DNA of 64,000 bases from Parapedobacter sp051400755 (lineage in GTDB: Bacteria > Bacteroidota > Bacteroidia > Sphingobacteriales > Sphingobacteriaceae), in NCBI RefSeq assembly GCF_051400755.1, contig NZ_JBLFFL010000001.1, positions 1 through 64,000 of the forward strand, given 5' to 3'. This document shows positions 53,149 through 62,392 of this stretch, in pieces. The first letter of the stretch is position 1. Each line of letters opens with the position of its first letter. Made by a program: the position numbers and the translations under genes. Below the pieces are notes generated by a model, which was not told the DNA's origin, searched no databases, and worked only from the letters and a program-made list of their open reading frames with translations.

Positions 53149-53176
53149 ATCTAATCGTTCGAACTATTTGGGATAA

Positions 53177-53206
53177 CAAAACTACTATAAGTATTGGAAA
53201 TTCAAA
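53177..53206 (-). promoter_or_regulatory. Promoter of pgk
   Basis: On the minus strand TTTG (complement of 53203-53206), 18 bases, then TAGTTTTG (complement of 53177-53184) fit the Bacteroidetes promoter and give a leader of about 20 bases before ATG 53148. The -33 box overlaps the stop codon of the upstream lyase gene. Confidence 0.7.
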
Positions 53207-54053
53207 ACACCGCTTTACTATATAGCATGGCTGAGGTCCAGGCATCCATATCCAGTCCGGTATCCACGCCCCGCTCATAGAGCAGTTGCAGCAAGGTTTC
53301 TGTCGCGATGTTGCCGGTGAGCTTATCGTCCGCCATGGGGCATCCGCCAATGCCGCGCAATGCCGTATCGAACCGCGTGCACCCGGCGTCTAATGCTGCA
53401 CGGAGTTTATCCCGGCTGCTGTCCGGGGTACTATGCAGGTGCAGGCCCAGCTCAACCGCCGGAAAGGTTTCAGCAATATACGTATACAACGCCGCAATAC
53501 TTGCCGGTGTAGAGCTACCGACGGTATCTGCCAGCGCCAGGTGCCGCACCCCAAGGGCCACCAGCTCGGCGGCATAATCGGCCACGATGGCCGGGCTCCA
53601 AGCATCGCCATAGGGATTGCCAAACCCCATGGACAGATATATTAAAGGAATTTTGCCCTTCGCATGGCAAAGGGCTACTAATTGCTTTACCGTATCCAGG
53701 GCCTGCTTGATGCTGCTGTTGGTATTGCGCTGTTGAAACGTTTCGGATACCGAAAACGGAAACCCCAGGATGGCGATCTTATCCGATGGTACAGCTGTCG
53801 TTGCCCCGCGCACATTGGCGACAATGGCCAGCAATTGTGTGGTACCGATGGAGGTATCCAACTGATCCAGCACCTCAGCCGTATCCCGCAGTTGGGGGAT
53901 GGACTTGGGCGATACGAAACTGCCGAAATCCAGTCGGTCAAAACCTACCTTGAGCAATAACTGTAGATACGTTGCCTTTACTGCGGTGGGAATAAAGCGA
54001 TGTATTCCCTGCATGGCGTCTCGCGGACATTCGGTTATCGAGACATGCTCCAT
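53202..54053 (-). CDS. mvaB: Hydroxymethylglutaryl-CoA lyase
   Basis: With ATG 54053 (MEHVSITECPRDAMQG) the enzyme has 283 residues, normal for HMG-CoA lyase, which splits HMG-CoA into acetyl-CoA and acetoacetate in leucine breakdown. Motifs are ECPRDAMQ (substrate/metal residues), DRLDFGSFVSPKSIPQL, GLHLHST with metal-binding histidines, and the loop signature GIGGCPMADDKLTGNIATE with the catalytic Cys. Its ATG shares one base with the sppA stop (TGATG), so the two are coupled. Confidence 0.92.
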   Translation of the reverse strand: MEHVSITECPRDAMQGIHRFIPTAVKATYLQLLLKVGFDRLDFGSFVSPKSIPQLRDTAEVLDQLDTSIGTTQLLAIVANVRGATTAVPSDKIAILGFPFSVSETFQQRNTNSSIKQALDTVKQLVALCHAKGKIPLIYLSMGFGNPYGDAWSPAIVADYAAELVALGVRHLALADTVGSSTPASIAALYTYIAETFPAVELGLHLHSTPDSSRDKLRAALDAGCTRFDTALRGIGGCPMADDKLTGNIATETLLQLLYERGVDTGLDMDAWTSAMLYSKAVF

Positions 54054-55825
54054 CAATGGATTTCCATGGTAAACGGAAGCCGGGCCTGTATGCCCCGCAG
54101 CTGCAAGACCATCTTCAGCTGCTCGTAATGCCGATAATGCTCGCCAAGTTCGCGCTGGGTAAACCACATGCCGATCCGATCGGTCGTGTTGCCCAGCAGC
54201 GCCTCAAAGGGTTTCTTGATCGCTGGGTAGGTGACGATCCGGTATTCGCCGAGCCCGGCCTTCTTGGCTGCCGCCGCGATGGCGTCTTCAATGCTCCCAA
54301 GGCGGTCGACCAAACCGATGTCCAATGCCTGTTGCCCACTCCATACACGGCCTTGTCCGATGCTATCCACCTGTACCTTGGACAGACCTCGGCCGTCAGC
54401 TACCCGCTGCAAAAAAGTGTCATATATGCGCTCTACTTCCATTTGCAGGATGTTTCGTTCATCTGCCGTGAGTGGTCGGTCAAACGTCGTCAAAAAATCG
54501 GCATATTTACCAGTTTTGACATTATCGTAGGTGATGCCCAGTTTGTCATTGTAGAGGCCCTGCAGGTTGGGTATCAGTCCGAACACGCCGATCGAACCCG
54601 TTATGGTATTCGGTTGGGCAAAAATGGAGTCTGCGGCCGCGGCGATGTAATACCCGCCGGACGCCGCGACATCCCCCATGGAAACAATGATCGGCTTTTC
54701 CTTTTTCAAGAGTTCGACCTCCCGCCAGATTACATCCGAAGCCAGCGCACTGCCTCCGGGCGAATTGACGCGAAACACCACAGCCTTCACCTTATCGTCC
54801 CGGCGCACCTTGCGCAACTCGCGCGAAATCCGCTCAGAGCCGATCATCTGGTCGTCACCCTCGCCCGACACGATCTCACCCACGGCATACACCACGGCGA
54901 TGCGGTCGCGCACCGATGCACCGGCAGGCTGTGCCTTGGGTTGGTACCGCGTGAGCGCGATGGCGTTGAGGTCTTGATCTTCGTCGATATTCAGCGAGTC
55001 TTTTAGTTCAATCAGGAGCTCGTCCTTATATTTCTTGCCATCGGCCAGCCCATAGGTGACCGCATCATCCGCATTGCGTACCGCATAGCGGTCTGCAAAG
55101 GCAAACAGCGAATCGGGACTCAGTTTGCGACTTGCGGCTATCTCCCCGACAAAGTGGTTATAGATACTGCCAATAAACGAGCCGACCTGCTCCCGGTTGG
55201 CGTCGCTCATCTTATCCAGCATAAAGGGCTCCACCGCGCTCTTGTATGTCCCCACCTTGACCACCTGCGCTTCGATGCCCAGCTTATCGAGTGTCCCCTT
55301 CAGGAACATCGTCTGGGAGGCCAGCCCCCTAAAGTCGATCGTCCCTTCGGGATTGACATACACCCGATCTGCCGTGGACGCCAAGTAATACGCCCGTTGG
55401 GTATACAGCTCGCTGTAGGCAACAATAAACTTGCCCGACTCTTTGAAATCCAGTAAGGCATCTCTGATCTCCTGCAATGAAGCAAAGCTGACCGATACCA
55501 TCGAAAGGTCCAGGTAAATGCCCTTGATCCGATGATCATCTTTGGCTGCCGCAATGCGTTTCAGGATATCATCCAGGCCCAGGTTTTTGGTGAAAATAAG
55601 TCCGGGAACATCCAGCCCATCGAACGGATCGGGAACGGTACGCTCCGTAATTTCATGCTTGAGGTCTACGACCAGCATGGAATTATCCGACACGGGGACC
55701 TCCTTATCGGCGCTCATGGAACTAACCATCCCAACGATAATCATCAGACCAACAACAAACAACAGGATAACCGAAAGAACGATGCCTGTCACCGTGGCAA
55801 GCACGTATTTAAAAAAAGACTTCAT
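54053..55825 (-). CDS. sppA: Signal peptide peptidase SppA, 67-kDa type
   Basis: The 590-residue membrane protease has an N-terminal membrane anchor (ATVTGIVLSVILLFVVGLMIIVGM) and two ClpP-like halves. The catalytic Lys lies in the first half near FRGLASQTMFLKG and the Ser in the second, GDVAASGGYYIAAAAD, as in E. coli SppA (Lys209/Ser409). NTITGSIGVFG is also diagnostic. It degrades leftover signal peptides. The HMG-CoA lyase start is coupled to its stop codon. Confidence 0.95.
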   Translation of the reverse strand: MKSFFKYVLATVTGIVLSVILLFVVGLMIIVGMVSSMSADKEVPVSDNSMLVVDLKHEITERTVPDPFDGLDVPGLIFTKNLGLDDILKRIAAAKDDHRIKGIYLDLSMVSVSFASLQEIRDALLDFKESGKFIVAYSELYTQRAYYLASTADRVYVNPEGTIDFRGLASQTMFLKGTLDKLGIEAQVVKVGTYKSAVEPFMLDKMSDANREQVGSFIGSIYNHFVGEIAASRKLSPDSLFAFADRYAVRNADDAVTYGLADGKKYKDELLIELKDSLNIDEDQDLNAIALTRYQPKAQPAGASVRDRIAVVYAVGEIVSGEGDDQMIGSERISRELRKVRRDDKVKAVVFRVNSPGGSALASDVIWREVELLKKEKPIIVSMGDVAASGGYYIAAAADSIFAQPNTITGSIGVFGLIPNLQGLYNDKLGITYDNVKTGKYADFLTTFDRPLTADERNILQMEVERIYDTFLQRVADGRGLSKVQVDSIGQGRVWSGQQALDIGLVDRLGSIEDAIAAAAKKAGLGEYRIVTYPAIKKPFEALLGNTTDRIGMWFTQRELGEHYRHYEQLKMVLQLRGIQARLPFTMEIH

Positions 55826-55966
55826 ATACTACCAATTCTTATTATGCCAAACTTAGCCAAACTCGGCTGCATATGCAAACGACATACGCATCACCACCCC
55901 TGTTTGATCACGAAACTTCAAGATCGTTACACCCGCTAATGATGGGTTGCCGGCGCATGTTTGCGA

Positions 55967-55998
55967 CTTGCATATGAGCAGGTATTTAGCTAAGTTTG
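55967..55998 (+). promoter_or_regulatory. Probable promoter of folK
   Basis: CTTG (55967-55970), 20 bases, and TAAGTTTG (55991-55998) fit the Bacteroidetes promoter with one mismatch and give a leader of about 27 bases before ATG 56031. Confidence 0.6.
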
Positions 55999-56030
55999 TC
56001 GTGACGCCTAATAATATCGGTTTTTTGGAC

Positions 56031-56543
56031 ATGTCGACACCAGTTACAGTAGATGCTTATCTTTTATTGGGCACCAACATGGGCAATAGGGAGGAGCGGC
56101 TACAGGAGGCCCTTAGGTATCTTGAACAGGAGGCAGGCTACATCACCCAAACGTCTTCGATATATGAAACCGCCGCATGGGGGAACGAAAACCAACCTCA
56201 CTACCTCAATCAGGTCGTATTGGTGACCACGGCCCTTCAACCGTTTCAATTGCTGGAAATCATCAACGCCATCGAGGGCAAAATGGGCAGGGTGCGTGTC
56301 ACTAAATGGGAATCCAGACCGATCGATATTGACATTTTGTTTTATGGCGATCAGGTGATCGATACAGCGGAGCTGCAAGTACCTCATCCCCAGTTACCCA
56401 ATCGCAGGTTTGCATTGATGCCGTTGCAGGAAATTGCACCGCTGTTGGTGCATCCTGTGTTGCGGAAAACGATTGCGGACGTGTTGAGGCAAACGCCGGA
56501 TCGCTTACCTGTGCACCTTTACAAGACCAATACATATGACTAA
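56031..56543 (+). CDS. folK: 2-amino-4-hydroxy-6-hydroxymethyldihydropteridine pyrophosphokinase
   Basis: The 170-residue enzyme of folate synthesis starts at ATG 56031, after the promoter; a longer frame begins upstream of it. Motifs are LLLGTNMGNREERL, TSSIYETAAWG, the FolK signature RPIDIDILFYG (metal-binding Asp pair) and VPHPQLPNRRFALMPL. The last four codons overlap the HPt gene by eight bases. Confidence 0.95.
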   Translation: MSTPVTVDAYLLLGTNMGNREERLQEALRYLEQEAGYITQTSSIYETAAWGNENQPHYLNQVVLVTTALQPFQLLEIINAIEGKMGRVRVTKWESRPIDIDILFYGDQVIDTAELQVPHPQLPNRRFALMPLQEIAPLLVHPVLRKTIADVLRQTPDRLPVHLYKTNTYD

Positions 56544-56898
56544 CATGAACTTTGAACAGGCCAACATGAGTTACCTGGAGGACCTTTCAGGAGGCAATAC
56601 GCAACTCATCAGAGAAATTCTTGAACTTTTCATCAAACAGACGCCAGCGGACGTGGATCTGTTGGCATCCCATATCGAACAGGGAGATTGGGAAAGCGTC
56701 TATAAACAGGCCCATCACATCAAACCCACCTTTGCCTATGTGGGTGCAAACGATATGCGCGGAGCACTGCAAGAAATAGAAAGTCTCGCCAAAAACAGGC
56801 AAGACCTCGATTTGATACCCGCTAAATTCAGTGCGCTGACCCCTCAGCTCCAAGTGCTTTACAGCGAGCTGAGAGCCTATTTGCTGCTCATTGACTAA
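56536..56898 (+). CDS. Stand-alone HPt phosphotransfer protein
   Basis: The 120-residue four-helix protein carries the HPt motif AHHIKPTFAYVGA, in which the second His is the phosphorylation site, with a typical DLSGGNTQLIREILELF first helix. Such proteins pass phosphate between receivers of hybrid kinases and response regulators. It overlaps folK by eight bases and has no kinase next to it, so its partners are elsewhere. ATG 56545 (MNFEQ) is an alternative start. Confidence 0.85.
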   Translation: MTNMNFEQANMSYLEDLSGGNTQLIREILELFIKQTPADVDLLASHIEQGDWESVYKQAHHIKPTFAYVGANDMRGALQEIESLAKNRQDLDLIPAKFSALTPQLQVLYSELRAYLLLID

Positions 56899-57150
56899 TC
56901 AGATTGCCTTGATTTCGAAATCATAGCTTTCCATAATCAGATTGGCCAACAACTTTTTGCAAGCTTCATCAACCTGCTGGCGTGCCGTTTCTTCATCGGG
57001 CGCATCGACTTCTAAGGTGATGTGCTTACCGATCCGTACATTGCTTACCGCAGTAAGCCCCAGGTTTTTCATGCTACCTGTCACCGCTTTTCCTTGGGGA
57101 TCCAGGATTTCCTTCAGGGGCATCACATTGATTTCTGCCAAAAAGTTCAT
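56899..57150 (-). CDS. purS: Phosphoribosylformylglycinamidine synthase subunit PurS
   Basis: The 83-residue subunit starts at ATG 57150 (MNFLAEINVMPLKEILDPQG); the longer frame upstream runs into pssA. The pattern LDPQGKAVTGSMKNLG, VSNVRIGKHI and ACKKLLANLIMESYDFEI is diagnostic of PurS, which couples PurL and PurQ in purine synthesis. purL and purQ are not adjacent. It ends one base from the converging HPt gene. Confidence 0.93.
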   Translation of the reverse strand: MNFLAEINVMPLKEILDPQGKAVTGSMKNLGLTAVSNVRIGKHITLEVDAPDEETARQQVDEACKKLLANLIMESYDFEIKAI

Positions 57151-57157
57151 ATGTAAA

Positions 57158-57835
57158 TTATTTGCTGTGCTTAAAATGAATATACGAAAATAAAAAGTAC
57201 GACACCAGTATCGCCGGAACCGCCGCAAATTTAAGCAAACCGACCAATACCGCACTCAAAATTATAAAAATGAATTTCCACCTGTTCTCCTGCCATGACC
57301 ATGTGCTCATCTTCAGCGAAAACAGCCGAATATTGCTGACCAGCAACAGGCTTGTCAGCACAATGCTGCCGATGAGGAAAAACGGATGGTAGATGATCGC
57401 CCCATGTGTCTGTGCGATAAAGGGTAAGGACACCACATAAAACGCATTCATCGGGGTATTGAGCCCCACGAAATCCGTCGATTGGCGTTCATCGATGTTG
57501 AATTTGGCTAAGCGGAGTGCTGAAAACAGGGTCACGGCAAACCCGAAATATGGCAGGTAGTTGCTTGTCGGAAAGGCCGTGCCGAGCAGGTGATAGCACA
57601 CCGCTCCCGGCACGAGACCGAAACTCACCACATCTGCCAATGAATCCAGCTCCTTGCCAATAAGCGATTTTACGTGCAATGCCCGAGCTACCAGTCCATC
57701 GAAAAAATCAAAAATCCCCGACACGACCACGCAATATGCGGCCGCCTCAAGCTGGCCGGCTAGTGCAAACGTGACCCCAATACAACCACTGAAAAGATTC
57801 AGGCAGGTGATGAAATTGGGTACATGCTTTTTCAT
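57158..57835 (-). CDS. pssA: CDP-diacylglycerol-serine O-phosphatidyltransferase
   Basis: The 225-residue membrane enzyme makes phosphatidylserine, the precursor of phosphatidylethanolamine. The CDP-alcohol phosphotransferase motif DG-x2-AR-x8-G-x3-D-x3-D is complete in DGLVARALHVKSLIGKELDS plus the next Asp. About six to eight membrane helices follow. ATG 57835 (MKKHVPNFITCLNLFSG) is preferred to an upstream extension that would pass through a perfect hairpin (57841-57871). It is followed by purS after seven bases. Confidence 0.95.
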   Translation of the reverse strand: MKKHVPNFITCLNLFSGCIGVTFALAGQLEAAAYCVVVSGIFDFFDGLVARALHVKSLIGKELDSLADVVSFGLVPGAVCYHLLGTAFPTSNYLPYFGFAVTLFSALRLAKFNIDERQSTDFVGLNTPMNAFYVVSLPFIAQTHGAIIYHPFFLIGSIVLTSLLLVSNIRLFSLKMSTWSWQENRWKFIFIILSAVLVGLLKFAAVPAILVSYFLFSYIHFKHSK

Positions 57836-57840
57836 AATGG

Positions 57841-57871
57841 ATGGCTGTAGCGGGAAGAATGCTACAGCCAT
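57841..57871. repeat. Perfect 11-bp hairpin before pssA
   Basis: ATGGCTGTAGC (57841-57851) and GCTACAGCCAT (57861-57871) pair exactly around a 9-base loop. It fills the 42-bp gap between the rho stop and the pssA start, five bases from the latter. There is no T-run, so a terminator is unlikely; control of pssA translation or mRNA processing is possible. Confidence 0.65.
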
Positions 57872-57877
57872 GATGCA

Positions 57878-59389
57878 TTAGCCGTTCATACTGACGAGGA
57901 ACTCCTCGTTGGATTTGGTGCCCCGCATTTGGGACAGCAAGAATTCCATCGCTTCTGTTGAGTTCATGTCCGCAAGGTGATTGCGCAATACCCATATCCG
58001 TTGAAGGGTTTCACGGTCATTGAGCAAGTCGTCACGACGGGTGCTGGAAGCAATAAGATCAATCGCCGGGAATATCCGTTTATTGGACAGCTTACGATCC
58101 AGCTGCAGCTCCATGTTACCGGTACCTTTAAATTCTTCAAAGATCACCTCATCCATCTTGGAGCCGGTATCAATAAGCGCGGTGGCCAATATGGTCAATG
58201 AACCGCCATGTTCGATGTTACGTGCCGCACCGAAGAAGCGCTTCGGTTTGTGGAGCGCATTGGCATCCACACCGCCTGAAAGGATCTTTCCTGAAGCCGG
58301 AGCCACCGTGTTATAGGCACGTGCCAAACGCGTGATCGAATCCAGCAGGATGACCACGTCATGCCCGCATTCCACCATGCGTTTTGCTTTTTCGAGTACG
58401 ATATTGGCGATCTTGACGTGCCTTTCCGCAGGCTCGTCAAAGGTAGAAGACACGACTTCTGCCCGTACACTCCGTGCCATATCGGTGACCTCTTCAGGCC
58501 GCTCGTCGATCAACAGGATAATCAGGTATACTTCAGGATGATTTTTGGCAATGGCATTCGCCACATCCTTCAGCAACATGGTCTTACCTGTCTTGGGCTG
58601 CGCGACGATCAACCCGCGCTGTCCCTTGCCGATGGGCGTAAACAGGTCCATGATCCGCGTGGAGTAATTGCCTGTACCCGTAAACAGTTTCAGCCGCTCG
58701 GTCGGGAACAGCGGCGTAAGGAAATCAAACGGCACGCGATCGCGCACGTCTGCCGGGTTCTGCCCGTTAATGGCCTCCACACGTACCAACGGGAAATACT
58801 TCTCGCCTTCTTTCGGGGGGCGGATACTTCCGCGCACCGTGTCGCCTGTTTTCAATCCAAAAAGCTTGATCTGAGACTGCGAAACATAGATATCATCTGG
58901 TGAGGTCAAGTAGTTGTAATCGGACGACCGCAGAAAACCATAACCATCAGGCATGATTTCCAACACACCTTCGTTGACGATCACATTATCAAAGTCGAGA
59001 CTGGTGGCGGGTCCTTCGACCTTACTGCCATTAGAAGGCCGTTGCACAGGGTAGGGTTGCTCTGCACGGGGTTCGCGCGGCTCGCTTTCCATCCCGGCAC
59101 TTTCTCGCCCTTCGCCTATATACTCATCCTTCGTGCTTCTGACACTGATCGGCTCGGCGGCTTTCACCGTACGGATACGCTTGCGCGGCCTATCGTCATC
59201 TGTATTGGCATCACCGATCACGGCGACTTCCTCTTGTTCTGCTCGCCTGGCTTCTTCTTCGCCTGTTTCAACTATCTTCGTGACTAATTCGTGTTTTCGA
59301 AGTTTGTCTACATCTGGGATGCCGATCAACCTTGCTATCTCACGCAACTCGGATACGAGCTTCGCGTTTAATTCATTAATGTTCATCAA
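57878..59389 (-). CDS. rho: Transcription termination factor Rho
   Basis: The 503-residue hexameric helicase has the N-terminal Rho_N helix domain (1-45, ELREIARLIGI), a charged insertion of about 90 residues rich in Arg, Glu and Pro (as in many Bacteroidota), the cold-shock RNA-binding domain (GVLEIMPDGYGFLRSSDYNY), Walker A AQPKTGKTMLLKD, the Q/R-loop region and LLIDERPEEVTDM. It starts at ATG 59389 or the next Met. pssA and purS follow on the same strand. Confidence 0.97.
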   Translation of the reverse strand: MMNINELNAKLVSELREIARLIGIPDVDKLRKHELVTKIVETGEEEARRAEQEEVAVIGDANTDDDRPRKRIRTVKAAEPISVRSTKDEYIGEGRESAGMESEPREPRAEQPYPVQRPSNGSKVEGPATSLDFDNVIVNEGVLEIMPDGYGFLRSSDYNYLTSPDDIYVSQSQIKLFGLKTGDTVRGSIRPPKEGEKYFPLVRVEAINGQNPADVRDRVPFDFLTPLFPTERLKLFTGTGNYSTRIMDLFTPIGKGQRGLIVAQPKTGKTMLLKDVANAIAKNHPEVYLIILLIDERPEEVTDMARSVRAEVVSSTFDEPAERHVKIANIVLEKAKRMVECGHDVVILLDSITRLARAYNTVAPASGKILSGGVDANALHKPKRFFGAARNIEHGGSLTILATALIDTGSKMDEVIFEEFKGTGNMELQLDRKLSNKRIFPAIDLIASSTRRDDLLNDRETLQRIWVLRNHLADMNSTEAMEFLLSQMRGTKSNEEFLVSMNG

Positions 59390-59920
59390 TTGTAATATAA
59401 ATTATATAAGGATTTTGCTGTTACACACAGAAATTTATCCACCCCCGCTCAGCTGCATATCTTTATATAAAGATGATTCAGCATTTGGTCTTCAGAAATC
59501 AAAGATTTTCGATGAAGTGTTAGGATAAATTTTGAGAATACTGCGCAAAGTAAAGGATTACATTTGGAATTTCAAAAAAATTTTGAAAAAAATAAAAATT
59601 CATTTTGCTGGCAACCTCAATACCGCTCCGACACTCCATGTTCTTCATACTACTACTGCAAGTAATAAGCTGTTTGTCAAGGGTAAACTGATTTCGACAT
59701 ATTATTGACAACACAAAAATCTCGAAAAAGTTTGCGTTATCGCCATCGAAGCCCTATGTTAGGCCCGATTTTGCCGAATCGCTTTTGGCATATTGTTGTA
59801 AGATTTTTTGAAATAAGCATACCGATTGTGTGATTTTTTCAGGGAAAACTGTATTTTCGGCGCATATAATCGAATGAACATCATTTTAACTAAAAATACC
59901 AACAAACTAAGACCCAACAG
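59390..59920. other. AT-rich divergent intergenic region
   Basis: This 531-bp gap separates rho from the divergent GlcNAc kinase gene. It is rich in A/T runs and has no coding frame, tRNA or strong hairpin that I could find. It presumably holds both promoters and a long rho leader, which would suit rho autoregulation, but no consensus box pair at 19-20 bp spacing was found. Confidence 0.6.
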
Positions 59921-60775
59921 ATGATTATTATTGCAGACGGAGGATCAACCAAAACCAACTGGTGCTTGCTGGATAACGCTGGTAAAAAAGTGTATTTCAA
60001 CACGGAGGGCTACAACCCTTATTTTGTGAATAGCGAATACATTGTAAACTCCCTCCGAAAAGGGCTGCCGAAAGACTTACCGTTTGACCAAATAACGGAA
60101 GTCAATTACTATGGCGCAGGTGTACATAACGAGGAAAAGGCGAACATTGTCGTAGAGGCGCTCAATCAGGTATTTATCAATTCACGTGTATTCGTTGGCC
60201 ATGACCTGTTGGCTGCCGCCAGGGCATTACTTGGCGATGAAGCGGGATTTGCGGCCATCTTGGGTACCGGAACCAACACGTGTATCTATGATGGAAATGA
60301 TATCGCACACAACATCGATTCTGCGGCCTATATCTTGGGTGATGAAGGCAGCGGATGTTATATCGGCAAAAAATTGCTGACCGATTATATTCGGGGATTT
60401 ATGCCCGAAGATGTGCGCGAAGTCTTTTGGGATACCTTTAAATTGACTCCCGATGATGTAATGGACGCCGTGTATACGAAGCCGTTGGCCAATCGTTTCT
60501 GTGCGAGCTTCAGCAAGTTCGTGTACGACGTCATGGTGAACATCAACTACTCGCGTGGCCTCGTACACACCTCTTTCGACGATTTCTTCCGGAATTTGGT
60601 CTCCCGCTACCCGGACTACCAAAGCTATACCTTCAATTGTATCGGCTCTGTCGGATATAACTTCCGCAATGTGCTGGAGGAAATTGCACTCCACTATGGC
60701 ATGAAGGTGGGGCGGATCGTTCGTTCGCCTATAGACGACCTGGTGCAATATCACATCACTAAATCGGCTAAGTAA
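59921..60775 (+). CDS. N-acetylglucosamine kinase-like protein (BadF/BadG family)
   Basis: The 284-residue sugar kinase has the phosphate-1 motif ADGGSTKTNWCLLD at the N-terminus, GHDLLAAARALLGDEAGFAAILGTGTNT with the catalytic Asp and phosphate-2 loop, and ILGDEGSGCYIGKKLL, characteristic of bacteroidetal GlcNAc kinases. It should phosphorylate amino sugars salvaged from peptidoglycan or chitin. It stands alone, divergent from rho. Confidence 0.88.
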   Translation: MIIIADGGSTKTNWCLLDNAGKKVYFNTEGYNPYFVNSEYIVNSLRKGLPKDLPFDQITEVNYYGAGVHNEEKANIVVEALNQVFINSRVFVGHDLLAAARALLGDEAGFAAILGTGTNTCIYDGNDIAHNIDSAAYILGDEGSGCYIGKKLLTDYIRGFMPEDVREVFWDTFKLTPDDVMDAVYTKPLANRFCASFSKFVYDVMVNINYSRGLVHTSFDDFFRNLVSRYPDYQSYTFNCIGSVGYNFRNVLEEIALHYGMKVGRIVRSPIDDLVQYHITKSAK

Positions 60776-60819
60776 TAACGCGGCCATTAGCGGTGCTAAA
60801 AGCCAGGGAGGGAGGCTTG

Positions 60820-61503
60820 CTATAAAATCAACTCGTCGCCGATGGCCAGCAAATAAAGATTGAGCCCTGCATCGGCAAACTTCTCTTTGGCCACCGCGGT
60901 GTCGATAGCGATGGGTGGAAACGTATTATAGTGGATACCGATGATGTTCTTGCAATTGATGAACTGACTTGCGACGATCGCATCATCTACGTCCATCGTG
61001 AAATGCCCCCCGATGGGCAAAAATGCCCAATCGAGTCCCACGTGCTCCAACAGCTTCATTTCCAGCGTCAGCGCCGTATCTCCCGCAAAATATATTTTCC
61101 TGCCCCCACATTGGAGCACGTACCCCGCCGGGGCACCGGCATACTGGCCGTCCGGCGCAGCGTTGGTATGCAGTGCGTATACCATTTTGATGCTGCCAAA
61201 ATCAGTCGCCACCGTGCCGCCGAAATTAAAGGGAATGATGTCGGACTCGGGGATGTCCTGGCGGTTGACCCACATAGCCGTCTCCACAATGGCCATCACC
61301 TTCGCTCCGCTATTCCGTTGTATTGCCACCACATCAGCCACATGATCATCGTGCGCATGGCTCAAGATGATGTAATCGGGTTTAAGGCTATTGATGTCGA
61401 TAGCTGTCGCTTGGGGATTCGGACTGATAAAGGGGTCGAACAGCACACTTGCTCCATCCAGTTGCAGCGCTACGCTGGAATGTCCGTAATAGATTGCTTT
61501 CAT
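60820..61503 (-). CDS. UPF0173 metal-dependent hydrolase
   Basis: The 227-residue metallo-beta-lactamase-fold protein has the metal motif LSHAHDDHVAD, the start YYGHSSVALQLDGASVLFDPF, the FAGDTALTLEM strand with metal-ligand Asp, and a late HYNTFPPI His. This layout is diagnostic of the UPF0173/UlaG-like group. The substrate is unknown. The gene for YbaB lies 27 bp upstream on the same strand. Confidence 0.92.
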   Translation of the reverse strand: MKAIYYGHSSVALQLDGASVLFDPFISPNPQATAIDINSLKPDYIILSHAHDDHVADVVAIQRNSGAKVMAIVETAMWVNRQDIPESDIIPFNFGGTVATDFGSIKMVYALHTNAAPDGQYAGAPAGYVLQCGGRKIYFAGDTALTLEMKLLEHVGLDWAFLPIGGHFTMDVDDAIVASQFINCKNIIGIHYNTFPPIAIDTAVAKEKFADAGLNLYLLAIGDELIL

Positions 61504-61530
61504 GATGATAGTTGATTTGCTTAATATGCA

Positions 61531-61839
61531 TTATGACTGGCCAAACAAACCGCCCAATCCTCCCAGCATATCTTTGGTGGCCGCCTGCATTTCAGTCTGG
61601 CTGATGTTATCTGCCTGCCTCATGGCATGATTGACGGCCACGGCTAGGAGCTCTTCCAGCTCATCCTTACTTGCATTGGAAAGGAATACCTGATCGATGT
61701 GCACATCGGTTACCTCCTTATTGGCCGTGGCGGTCACCTTAATGACCCCTCCCTCCGCTTCGCCTCTCACGGTGATATTGTCTAGCCGCTTCTTGATCTC
61801 CTCGGCCTTTTGCCGGGCCTCAAACAATTTATCAAACAT
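61531..61839 (-). CDS. YbaB/EbfC nucleoid-associated protein
   Basis: The 102-residue protein has the short basic helix (KAEEIKKRLDNITVRGE) and central strands GGVIKVTATANKEVTDVHID, with the DELEELLAVAVNHAMRQAD helix, all typical of YbaB. These dimers bind DNA in the nucleoid. The usual partners dnaX or recR are not adjacent. Confidence 0.92.
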   Translation of the reverse strand: MFDKLFEARQKAEEIKKRLDNITVRGEAEGGVIKVTATANKEVTDVHIDQVFLSNASKDELEELLAVAVNHAMRQADNISQTEMQAATKDMLGGLGGLFGQS

Positions 61840-61911
61840 GTGAACCTCCTTTTATCGCCTCTAAAATACGGAATATGGCGCAAATGTCAAGATGGTCGTT
61901 TATGTTTTGTT

Positions 61912-62382
61912 TTAACCGCTTCGCCTTGCGACGATGATGGCGACAACCAATGACGTGACAGTGCCGACGACCGCCATGGAAAGCGTAGACAGCAACAGGT
62001 GGTTTGGCAGCGAAAAAAGCTGTGCCGCCAGCTGCGCATCCATGCCCTTGACATCGATCGAAAAGCGGGTCATATTCGCTAAGAAAGCGGGGTTTATCCC
62101 TACGCAGAAGACATACCACACCAGCGGACAGAGCAAAGTCGCCACCAATGTAATCCCAAGCCCCTCCATAAACGCCTTTCGGAAATCCATGTGCCCGCCA
62201 AGGCGGTTAGCCGCACTGCGGATACCCCCATATAGGATGGCGACCGAAGGCACCGCGAAGAAGTACGACAGGTACTCGTGGTATCGGATGTATGGGCCGT
62301 GAAGCCCTACCAGCCACTCGGCCACGGCCCACAGCAGCATGGCCAATGCCAAGAATACGCCATATCGGATCACATTCATCAT
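61912..62382 (-). CDS. DUF4199-family membrane protein
   Basis: The 156-residue protein has four likely membrane helices, with RYGVFLALAMLLWAVAEWLVG at the start and a final LLSTLSMAVVGTVTSLVVAII. The pattern of a short loop with GGIRSAANRLGGHMDFRKAF between helices two and three fits DUF4199, a group found mostly in Bacteroidota and of unknown function. It starts 10 bases after the lipoprotein gene stop. Confidence 0.75.
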   Translation of the reverse strand: MMNVIRYGVFLALAMLLWAVAEWLVGLHGPYIRYHEYLSYFFAVPSVAILYGGIRSAANRLGGHMDFRKAFMEGLGITLVATLLCPLVWYVFCVGINPAFLANMTRFSIDVKGMDAQLAAQLFSLPNHLLLSTLSMAVVGTVTSLVVAIIVARRSG

Positions 62383-62392
62383 ATCGCTGCAT

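Noticed and set aside
54056..55006. 316-codon plus-strand frame
   Set aside because: Antisense shadow of sppA.
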